From assembly GCA_035606355.1 (NCBI GenBank), contig DATNFO010000045.1:147491-211490 (forward strand): DNA of 64,000 nt, read 5' to 3'. The stretch is from Sulfopaludibacter sp035606355 (GTDB lineage: Bacteria > Acidobacteriota > Terriglobia > Bryobacterales > Bryobacteraceae). The notes beneath the pieces are model-generated. The model made no database searches and was not told the DNA's origin. It worked only from the letters and a program-made list of their open reading frames with translations. How positions within the stretch are numbered: the stretch's first letter is position 1; the number at the start of each line of letters is the position of its first letter. Of this stretch, positions 50,042 to 57,526 are shown piece by piece. The translations under genes and the position numbers were made by a program.

Positions 50042-52639
50042 ATGCGGACCGTCAGCCATTACGAACTCCTCGAGAAAGTGGGAGAAGGCGGCATGGGCGT
50101 TGTTTGGAAGGCTCGCGACACGCGCCTCGACCGGCTGGTCGCCATCAAGTTCCTGCCGCCCGACAAATCCGCCCCGGACCGCCGATTGCGCTTTGCCACA
50201 GAAGCCCGCGCCGCATCGGCCCTGAACCATCCACGCATCGTCACCATCTATGACATCGGCAGCGAGGATGGCATCGACTTCATCGCCATGGAGTACGTTC
50301 CCGGGAAAACGCTCGACCGGCTCATTCCGCCGAAAGGGATGAATCCGCTCGAGGCCGTGCGCCTCGCCATTCAGATCTGCGATGCCCTGGCAGCCGCCCA
50401 CGCCGCCGGCATCGTGCATCGCGACCTGAAGCCCGCGAACATTCTCGTCGATGAAGCGGGCCACGTGAAGGTCCTTGATTTTGGCCTCGCGAAGATGCGC
50501 GAAGAAGCCGCGCCCGCGCAAACGGATGCGACCCGTACGGTTGCCGCGCAGCCGAAGACTGAGGAAGGAACCATTCTCGGCACCGTTTCCTACATGTCCC
50601 CGGAACAGGCAGAAGGCAAGCGAGTCGACACCCGTTCCGACATCTTCTCCTTCGGCTGTGTTCTCTACGAAATGCTCGCGGGTTCTCGCGCGTTTCGCGG
50701 CGATTCGCGCTTGTCGACCCTCGCCGCCATCCTTCGCGCCGAGCCCGAACCGATTCAGAACCACGCCGAAGGCGTGCCGCGCGAGCTCACGCGCGTCGTG
50801 CAGCGGTGCCTGCGCAAGAATCCGGAAGATCGCGCGCAGACCATGGCGGATCTGAAGATTGCGCTCAAAGAGATCAAGGAAGAATCCGAGTCAGGTTCCC
50901 TTTCAACTCCCGCGGCTGCGGTCGCCAAAGCGCATTCGCGGCGATGGTGGCTTGGGGCATGCGCCATGGCCATCATCGCGGCGGCCGCGGCGTACGCACT
51001 GTGGCGCCCCGCCGCGGAGATGCAGACTGTCTTTACTCCGACTCAACTTACCTCGTATGCCGGTCAGGAAGACGAAGCCACGCTCTCGCCGGACGGTAGC
51101 CAGGTCGCGTTCACGTGGAACGGGGAAGACCAAAGCAACTTCGATATTTATGTGAAAGTTGTCGGCCCTGGTAAGCCGCTGCGGCTCACCACGGATCCTG
51201 CGGTGGACGGCTACCCTGCATGGTCGCCGGACGGCCGGAATATCGCTTTCACCCGGGGCGGGTCCATCTACTTGATTTCGCCGCTCGGCGGCCCGGAGCG
51301 CGAACTGGCGCAGGGTATTTTCTCCACGGCAGTACGAGCGGTGTCGGGGATAAAAGCGATCGGTTGGTCGCCTGATAGCCACTGGATCGTCGCGAGCAAT
51401 CATGGAACGCTCACTCTGATCTCCGCGGAAACCGGAGAGATGAGGCGTCTCATTGCCCCGCCGGAGCGCGTAGACGGCGACTACATGCCCGCCATTTCGC
51501 CCGACGGCCGCATGCTTGCGTTCATCCGGATGGCTGCCGTGGGCAACGAATCAATGGCGCAGTCCGACATCTACGTGCAACGGTTACGCAGCGGCTACGT
51601 CCCCGACGGCGACCCGATCCGCATCACCTCCCAGGATCGACTTATCCCGGGGCTCACCTGGACCGCGAATAGCCGCGAGCTTGTGTACGCGCTGTACCTC
51701 ACCAAGACTGCAACACTGTGGCGCGTCCCGGTCGAGGGAAATCACAAGCCGGTTACCCTGACGGGAACGGACAGCGCTCACTTTCCGGTGATATCACGGC
51801 AAGGCAACCGTCTGGTCTACACGCAGTTCAGTCCCTCCGACTCGAATGTCTGGCGGATGCCGCTTCTCGATAATAAAGAACCCGCACGTGCCGTGGTCGC
51901 GTCAACGCGCGCGGACCAGTCGCCCCAGTACTCGCCGGACGGGCAGAAGATCGCTTTGCAATCCGACCGCGCGGGCGCTGCCGACATCTGGGTGTGCGAC
52001 GGGGATGGCGGCAATCCCATGCAATTGACGAAGTTGGGTCGCGCGGGGTCTCCGGTGTGGTCGCCGGACGGTCAGACGATTGCGTTCGATGCCGTAGCCG
52101 ATGGTCAATGGCAAATCTTTACCATTCCGTCGCGCGGGGGCAATCCGCGCCAAATCACGAAGTCCCCTCTGTCGCATTCGCGACCGTACTGGTCGCACGA
52201 CGGCAAATGGATCTATTCGACGGCCGGCCCGGGTATCCAGAAGATTTCCCCCGCGGCCGGCAACACCGTGCGACTTTCCGCGAGAGGCGGTGGCCCCGTC
52301 GAATCGCCGGATGGCAAGACAGTGTATTTTCTAAAGGACAATACGATATGGAGGGTGGGATCGGACGGCGCGGGCGAGAGTAGAGCGATAGACACCAGCG
52401 CCTTCGGCGGCGTCGGGTTGGCCGTCACGCAAGACGGCATCTACTACATCGAGCGCTCGGACCGCATCTCGACGCTTCGCTTCTTCTCCCTCAGCCAGAG
52501 CCGGTCGCATCCGGTCCGCACGTTTGAAAAACCACTCGGCCTCGCGCTGAGCGTTTCTCCTGACGGACGGTATCTTCTGTATAGCCAGACAGACCAGGAG
52601 GCCAAGGCCGACCTCATGCTGGTGGATCCCTTCAAATAG
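50042..52639 (+). CDS. Ser/Thr protein kinase with C-terminal PD40/TolB-like propeller
   Basis: About 865 residues. The kinase domain has the GEGGMGVVW glycine loop, Lys36 in VAIKFL, the HRDLKPAN catalytic loop (His126) and DFGLAKM. It is followed by a membrane helix (about 302-322) and an extracytoplasmic TolB/PD40 propeller (repeats such as YPAWSPDGRNIAFT and SPVWSPDGQTIAFD). The architecture is common in Acidobacteriota. ATG 50042 was preferred to an upstream TTG. The sequence lies 41 nt after the phosphatase gene. It could sense envelope state, which is inference. Confidence 0.92.
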   Translation: MRTVSHYELLEKVGEGGMGVVWKARDTRLDRLVAIKFLPPDKSAPDRRLRFATEARAASALNHPRIVTIYDIGSEDGIDFIAMEYVPGKTLDRLIPPKGMNPLEAVRLAIQICDALAAAHAAGIVHRDLKPANILVDEAGHVKVLDFGLAKMREEAAPAQTDATRTVAAQPKTEEGTILGTVSYMSPEQAEGKRVDTRSDIFSFGCVLYEMLAGSRAFRGDSRLSTLAAILRAEPEPIQNHAEGVPRELTRVVQRCLRKNPEDRAQTMADLKIALKEIKEESESGSLSTPAAAVAKAHSRRWWLGACAMAIIAAAAAYALWRPAAEMQTVFTPTQLTSYAGQEDEATLSPDGSQVAFTWNGEDQSNFDIYVKVVGPGKPLRLTTDPAVDGYPAWSPDGRNIAFTRGGSIYLISPLGGPERELAQGIFSTAVRAVSGIKAIGWSPDSHWIVASNHGTLTLISAETGEMRRLIAPPERVDGDYMPAISPDGRMLAFIRMAAVGNESMAQSDIYVQRLRSGYVPDGDPIRITSQDRLIPGLTWTANSRELVYALYLTKTATLWRVPVEGNHKPVTLTGTDSAHFPVISRQGNRLVYTQFSPSDSNVWRMPLLDNKEPARAVVASTRADQSPQYSPDGQKIALQSDRAGAADIWVCDGDGGNPMQLTKLGRAGSPVWSPDGQTIAFDAVADGQWQIFTIPSRGGNPRQITKSPLSHSRPYWSHDGKWIYSTAGPGIQKISPAAGNTVRLSARGGGPVESPDGKTVYFLKDNTIWRVGSDGAGESRAIDTSAFGGVGLAVTQDGIYYIERSDRISTLRFFSLSQSRSHPVRTFEKPLGLALSVSPDGRYLLYSQTDQEAKADLMLVDPFK

Positions 52640-52661
52640 GTCTCAAAGCGCGGTTCGCGGC

Positions 52662-52818
52662 TCAGTTGGGTATCGGCGTTTTCTCTGCGCGGTCGATCAC
52701 CAGCACCTCTACCACGCCTTTGCCGCGCTCGAGCTTGAGGCCGAGTTGTGCATTCATCGCGGCGAAAATGTCAGGGGCGTTGGTGGGCTCGGTTTCGGCG
52801 GTGCCGGGACGGCCGGGG
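52662..52818 (-). pseudogene. Displaced C-terminal tail of the TIGR03435-family gene
   Basis: In a different frame from the main ORF, this segment encodes a perfect family ending: NAPDIFAAMNAQLGLKLE, then RGKGVVEVLVIDRAEKTPIPN and a stop. Adding one C to the C-run opposite 52815-52818 would join the two frames (EVSPGRPGTAETEP) and give a protein of about 266 residues. Confidence 0.8.
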
Positions 52819-53461
52819 AGACTTCCGGCGAGTAGCGCAGCGAGAGATCGTGCTTGCCGGGTATATTCGTGCGGTCGTTGACCGGCGATTTCAGTCTTAC
52901 GCCGATGAAGTCGGCGAACTGCTGCATGGTCTGCTGCTTCGCGATCATTTGCCCGCCACCGACCATGAAAATACCTTCCGCCGGAAACTTCTCCAACGAG
53001 ACGCCCGGCGGCCCCACGAGCCTCGTGGGAAGCTTCGGACCTCCCTTGGCAACGGTCAGCACGTAAACCGGCATTTCGCGCGAAGCGCGGTGTACTGCCA
53101 TTTTGAAGCGGCTGAGGAGCAGATTTTGGAGCATCACCCGGTAGCGGTCCATGGTGGTATCAGGCGGCATGGTCGCGGTGATGTCGTAGCGTTCGGTTTC
53201 GATCCACGGCGGGCCAGCGATCTGATAGCTCTTCAGGTTGAATGCGGTTGTCAGGAACGACAGGAGCGACAGATTCGGACGTACGATGCGACCCGGATCG
53301 GCGGTGCCCGGGCCGCCGTTGGGACGCGCCCAAACCATCTGGCCGGGGGAATTGGCGACCGGGAGTTTCGCGGGGTGCACGGATGCAGCTTCGAAGGTTT
53401 GAGCAAACACGGGTTTGCTCGCGAACAAAAGCAAGGCGCACGCCGCGCTGTATCTCATCAT
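52754..53461 (-). CDS. TIGR03435-family exported protein with a frameshifted end
   Basis: 235 residues as read. Signal peptide MMRYSAACALLLFASKPVFA, then the family core: FEAASVHPAKLP, the NLSLLSFLTTAFNLKSYQIAG segment (given in parts), YDITATMPPDTTMDRYRVML and MPVYVLTVAKGGPKL. The last 15 residues (PSPPTPLTFSPR) are out of frame; the true tail lies downstream in another frame. TIGR03435 proteins are numerous in Solibacter-like genomes; function unknown. It stands between the kinase and the GEFT-repeat gene, transcribed with the latter's strand. Confidence 0.8.
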   Translation of the reverse strand: MMRYSAACALLLFASKPVFAQTFEAASVHPAKLPVANSPGQMVWARPNGGPGTADPGRIVRPNLSLLSFLTTAFNLKSYQIAGPPWIETERYDITATMPPDTTMDRYRVMLQNLLLSRFKMAVHRASREMPVYVLTVAKGGPKLPTRLVGPPGVSLEKFPAEGIFMVGGGQMIAKQQTMQQFADFIGVRLKSPVNDRTNIPGKHDLSLRYSPEVSPAVPAPPKPSPPTPLTFSPR

Positions 53462-53467
53462 GCCGGG

Positions 53468-55423
53468 CTACTTGTGCTTGTTCAGCAGCAGCACAATCAG
53501 CGCGCCCGCCAATAAACAGAGCAGGCAGAGGATGGCGATGACGATCCAATTCATCTTGCCGGGCGATGCGGTGACCGTAGCCTGCGGCATTTGCGGCGCT
53601 TGCGGCATCTGCATTTGAGGCGCTTGCGGCATTTGCGGCGCCTGCGGCATTTGCATCTGCGGCATCTGCATTTGCACTTGCATAGGCGGCTGACCTTGCG
53701 GAGGCGCGGGCGGAGCTTGCGGCGCGACCGGGCGCTGCATCATGAGCGTGTATTCGCTCGGCCCTTGCTGCGAGGGAGGGGCGGGCGGCGTGTACTGCGG
53801 CGGAGTCCGGAACGCCTGGGTGGCGCCGCCCGGCATTCCCGAAGGCGGCACGTTGGGAGTCCCTGGCGCTTGAGGGGGAGGCGGCGGAGCGGCGGGCATG
53901 TCCGCGCGGCCGAACATGCGGGTGAATTCGCCGACGGGTTGTTGCGCTGGTGCTTGCGGCGGCGGAGCGCTGGACGCGGGAAACGCCGGTGACGCAGGCA
54001 TCGAGGGTCCCGCAGGCTGGGACAGTGAGGAGAAGAACTTCGTGAACTCGCCCTTGGCCGCAGGCGTCTCGGGCACCGGCGACGAAGCGGCCGGCGATTG
54101 GAACATGCGCGTGAACTCACCCGGCTCCGAAGGCTTGGCACGCTGATCGCTCCACTCGTCGTTCGGTTTGGAGGGCAGCGGCGATTGGAACATCCGTGTG
54201 AATTCGCCGGGTCCGCTCACGCGCGGAGCTTCCGGTGGGGCCTGCGGCTCAGCGTTGGCTTGCGGGAATCCGGCTTCGGATGGCGGCGGAGGCGGCGCTT
54301 GAAACATGCGCGTGAATTCGCCCGGTCCGCTGACGCGCGGCGCGTCCGGCGGCGGTGCGGGTGCGGAGGGCGGAGGCGGAGGCGGCGGTTGCTTGGCCTG
54401 GGATGCCTGGAACATCCTCGTGAACTCGCCCGGTCCGCTGACACGCGACTGTTCGGGACGCGGCGGAGTTGGCGGTGGCGGTGGAGGCGCAGCTTGCGGC
54501 GCGGGCGCCGGCGGCGCCGGAGGGGGTGCTTGTGGCGGCGTGGGCGGCTCCGGGTCGGCCTTCGGAGCGGGGGCGGCCTGGAACATCCTGGTGAACTCGC
54601 CGGGTCCGCTCGATGGCGGTGCGCTCGATTCAGCGGGCGCGGGAGCTTGCGGCGCTGGATCGGGAGGAGGCGGCGGCGCTTCCTTCGCCGCCTGGAACAT
54701 GCGCGTAAACTCGCCCGGTCCGCTCGCTGGAGGCGGTGGCGGCGCCTGCGCAGGCGCGGGCATATCCGGTTCAGCCTTCGGCGCCTGGGCGGCCTGAAAC
54801 ATCTTCGTGAACTCGCCGGGGCCGCTCGATGGCGGCGGGCTCGATGGCGTCGGGGGAGCGGACGCTTGCGGCGCTGGATCGGGAGCGGGAGGCGAGGTTT
54901 CCTTCGCCGCCTGGAACATCCGCGTGAACTCGCCCGGTCCGCTCGCTGGAGGCGGTGGCGACGCCTGCGGAGGCGCGGTCATATCCGGCTCAGATGGCGG
55001 GGCGGGAGCGGCCTGGAACATCTTCGTGAACTCGCCGGGTTCCGCGGAAGGCGCACCGGAGGGCTTGGGCGCTTCGCCCGGGCCGGCGGGCACCTTCCAC
55101 ACCCCTGCGCGCGTATATTTCAAGTCGTCATTGCGCCCGGCGTTTTCCTGATCGCTCAGCCATTCCCCCATGTGCAGAAACGGCGGCGCTTCGGTGACGA
55201 TGTACGTGGTGCCATCATTGTCCCCCACCTCGATGAGTTTCTTCAGAGACGGCGCAGGCAGCGCGCGCATTCTTGCCAGCAGAGCCTCGTTTTCCGGCGT
55301 GGCGCCACCCACCAGCAGATGCACGGTCACCTCGCGGCCCGTGGCCAGCTGCTTTGCCCGAAAACTCCTGGTGCCTTCCCCCGCCAGCGGATCGATCAAT
55401 TCATACTTGCTGTAGAAATCCAT
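53468..55423 (-). CDS. GEFTRMFQ-repeat, membrane-anchored protein with a kinase-N-lobe-like domain
   Basis: 651 residues. Residues 1-95 resemble the N-lobe of a Ser/Thr kinase (KYELIDPLAGEGTRSFRAKQ, then TGREVTVHLL), but the VAVK lysine is His and no HRD or DFG follows. Residues 125-565 are Pro/Ala/Gln-rich and hold eleven GEFT[KR][MF]F motifs plus one degenerate copy, with the Thr at 133, 167, 205, 240, 278, 335, 371, 409, 438, 461, 501 and 559. A Met/Gln/Pro-rich stretch (580-612) leads to one C-terminal membrane helix (625-647), giving a tail-anchored, cytoplasm-facing topology. Divergent from tssK2 (79 nt). Function unknown; a phospho-threonine or multivalent scaffold is my hypothesis. 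Confidence 0.85.
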   Translation of the reverse strand: MDFYSKYELIDPLAGEGTRSFRAKQLATGREVTVHLLVGGATPENEALLARMRALPAPSLKKLIEVGDNDGTTYIVTEAPPFLHMGEWLSDQENAGRNDDLKYTRAGVWKVPAGPGEAPKPSGAPSAEPGEFTKMFQAAPAPPSEPDMTAPPQASPPPPASGPGEFTRMFQAAKETSPPAPDPAPQASAPPTPSSPPPSSGPGEFTKMFQAAQAPKAEPDMPAPAQAPPPPPASGPGEFTRMFQAAKEAPPPPPDPAPQAPAPAESSAPPSSGPGEFTRMFQAAPAPKADPEPPTPPQAPPPAPPAPAPQAAPPPPPPTPPRPEQSRVSGPGEFTRMFQASQAKQPPPPPPPSAPAPPPDAPRVSGPGEFTRMFQAPPPPPSEAGFPQANAEPQAPPEAPRVSGPGEFTRMFQSPLPSKPNDEWSDQRAKPSEPGEFTRMFQSPAASSPVPETPAAKGEFTKFFSSLSQPAGPSMPASPAFPASSAPPPQAPAQQPVGEFTRMFGRADMPAAPPPPPQAPGTPNVPPSGMPGGATQAFRTPPQYTPPAPPSQQGPSEYTLMMQRPVAPQAPPAPPQGQPPMQVQMQMPQMQMPQAPQMPQAPQMQMPQAPQMPQATVTASPGKMNWIVIAILCLLCLLAGALIVLLLNKHK

Positions 55424-55469
55424 ACTCGCCCGCTTTCCCCAATCATAGTACCGCGACTGATCTTCGATA

Positions 55470-55500
55470 CCGTGCCGCCTATGCTACAGTAGCGGCACGG
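55470..55500 (+). promoter_or_regulatory. Perfect hairpin/palindrome immediately before tssK2
   Basis: CCGTGCCGC (55470-55478) pairs with GCGGCACGG (55492-55500), and the ATG of tssK2 follows at 55503. It lies in the only gap between the divergent GEFT-repeat and tssK2 genes, so it can be an operator shared by both or a hairpin that hides the tssK2 ribosome site. Confidence 0.45.
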
Positions 55501-55502
55501 AC

Positions 55503-56846
55503 ATGAAGTTGCTTTCCAGAGTGGTCTGGTCAGAAGGCATGTACCTGGGTCCCCACCATTTCCAGGTGCAGGGCCGATACTTCGAAGATTCCATACAGTT
55601 CGCCGCGTCCGCGCTTTGGTTCGCCAGCTATGGCTTGGCGGGAATCGAGCTCGACGCCGACGCGCTGCAGAATGGAACTGTGTCCCTGTTGCACGCCCGC
55701 GGCATCTTTCCGGACGGACTCGCTTTTAACATTCCGGAAAGCGACCCCGTGCCGGCGGCGCGCTCCATCCCCGATCTGTTTCCGCCCACACGCGATTACC
55801 TGGAAATTCTGCTGGCCGTGCCTGCGCACAAGCCGAACGGGCTGAACTGCGCGTTGGAAGATTTGAACGGGGCGAATCCGCGCTACGTCGCGGAAACTCG
55901 CGTTCTGCACGATGAGAACAGCGGCTCCAGCGAACGGCCGGTGCGTCTCGGCCGCAAAAATTTGCGGTTGCTCACCGATACCGAACCCGCCGCGGGCATG
56001 ACTACGCTGCCGGTGGCCCGCGTGGTTCGCGATGGTTCCGGACATTTTATTTACGACGCATCCTTCGTGCCGCCGGTTTTGCAGATTTCGGCGAGCTCAC
56101 GGCTGATGCTCCTGTTGCAACGCCTCATCGAAATTCTGAACGAAAAGAGCACGGCGATTGCGCGGCGCAGCGGCGGCTCGGTGACGGAATTCTCCACCCG
56201 TGAGATCGCGAACTTCTGGCTGCTTCACGCGGTGAATTCCGCGCTCGCTCCGTTGCAGCATCAGTTTGCATCCAAGCGCGGGCATCCCGAAGAATTATTC
56301 CTGGAAATGAGCCGGCTGGCAGGCGCGCTTTGCACGTTCTCGCTCGATTCGCACCCGCGCAATCTACCCGCTTATGACCACGCGGCGCTGACTCCGTGCT
56401 TCGAACGGCTGGATGCGGAGATTCGCTCGCACCTGGAGATCATCGTCCCGACGAATTGCATTTCGATTCCGCTCAAACCCGCGGGCGACTATTTCTACGA
56501 AGGCGAGATTACGGACCAGAGATGTCTCAACCGATCGCGGTGGGTGCTGGCCGTTCGCGCATCGCTGGGCGAGGCCGAGTTGATGGCGAAAGTGCCGCAA
56601 CTGGTGAAACTGTGCACGCCGCCGTTTGTGCGGGAACTGGTGAAGCGCGCGCTGCCGGGCATGGCGCTGACGCATCTGGCGGTGCCGCCGCCCGCCATCA
56701 GCACGCGCGTGGAAACGTTCTATTTCGGAGTGAGCCGCAGCGGACCGTGTTGGGATCACATGGTGCAGACGCGCTCCGTGGGTTTGTATGTGCCGGGTGA
56801 GATTCCCAGCCCGGAAGCGGAAATCTTTGTGGTGCTGGATAGTTAG
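55503..56846 (+). CDS. tssK: T6SS baseplate-membrane adaptor TssK, paralog 2
   Basis: 447 residues. MKLLSRVVWSEGMYLGPHHF is a canonical TssK start, closer to the family consensus than paralog 1. Shared segments with paralog 1 are ANFWLLHAVNSALAP, LAGALCTFSLDSHPRNLPAY and ALPGMALTHLAVPPPA. Two nt before tssL, so this copy is in the usual tssK-tssL-tssM order. Confidence 0.94.
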   Translation: MKLLSRVVWSEGMYLGPHHFQVQGRYFEDSIQFAASALWFASYGLAGIELDADALQNGTVSLLHARGIFPDGLAFNIPESDPVPAARSIPDLFPPTRDYLEILLAVPAHKPNGLNCALEDLNGANPRYVAETRVLHDENSGSSERPVRLGRKNLRLLTDTEPAAGMTTLPVARVVRDGSGHFIYDASFVPPVLQISASSRLMLLLQRLIEILNEKSTAIARRSGGSVTEFSTREIANFWLLHAVNSALAPLQHQFASKRGHPEELFLEMSRLAGALCTFSLDSHPRNLPAYDHAALTPCFERLDAEIRSHLEIIVPTNCISIPLKPAGDYFYEGEITDQRCLNRSRWVLAVRASLGEAELMAKVPQLVKLCTPPFVRELVKRALPGMALTHLAVPPPAISTRVETFYFGVSRSGPCWDHMVQTRSVGLYVPGEIPSPEAEIFVVLDS

Positions 56847-56848
56847 CC

Positions 56849-57526
56849 ATGACTCCTTCGCCCGCCGTGCAGAGGCCCGAAAACCTCGCGCTCATTTTTC
56901 AGGAAGTGCTTACCGCCATCGAACGATTGCGAGCTAACCGGCAAGGCGTTACCGACGCCAATGCCTTCCGGCACCATACGCGCGAGGCGCTAAAGACCGC
57001 CGCTAGCCAGGCGCTCGCCTCCGGCTACACCGCCGATGACGCCAAGTTCGCTACGTTCGCGACCGTCGCGTTTCTTGACGAGAGCGTGCTGAATTCGCAA
57101 AACCCCATCTTCGCGGACTGGGTGCGCAAGCCGCTGCAGGAAGAGTTGTTCGGCACGCACCTGGCCGGCGAGGTCTTCTTCCAGAATCTGCAACAACTGC
57201 TCGGGAGGCAGGATTCGCCCGATCTTGCGGACGTTCTGGAAGTGCACTATCTCTGCCTGCTGCTCGGCTTCGGCGGCCGCTACAGCGCGGGGAATCGCGG
57301 CGAGCTTTCGCAGGTGATGACCATGACCGCGGACAAGATCCGGCGCATTCGCGGCCAATCGGGTCCGCTTTCGCCCGCGTGGGCGCTGCCGGGGGACACG
57401 GTGCGCTCCGGCTCGGATCCGCTGGTGCGCCGTCTCGGGTTTTTGGCCTTCGGCCTGGCAAGTCTGGCCGTGGTGTTGTGGGTGATTTACAAGGTGCTGC
57501 TGTATAGCGGAGCGACTATCGCATGA
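56849..57526 (+). CDS. tssL: T6SS inner-membrane protein TssL (DotU)
   Basis: 225 residues. The cytoplasmic hook domain shows LDESVLNSQNPIFADWVRKP, LQEELFGTHLAGEVFF and EVHYLCLLLGFGGRYS. A single C-terminal membrane helix (about 195-218) and no peptidoglycan-binding OmpA extension follow. It overlaps tssM as ATGA (57523-57526). Confidence 0.95.
   Translation: MTPSPAVQRPENLALIFQEVLTAIERLRANRQGVTDANAFRHHTREALKTAASQALASGYTADDAKFATFATVAFLDESVLNSQNPIFADWVRKPLQEELFGTHLAGEVFFQNLQQLLGRQDSPDLADVLEVHYLCLLLGFGGRYSAGNRGELSQVMTMTADKIRRIRGQSGPLSPAWALPGDTVRSGSDPLVRRLGFLAFGLASLAVVLWVIYKVLLYSGATIA

Noticed and set aside
53700..55050. DNA tandem repeat or CRISPR-like array
   Set aside because: The periodic DNA similarity is explained by the coding repeats (GEFTRMFQ) of one protein with variable Pro-rich linkers.
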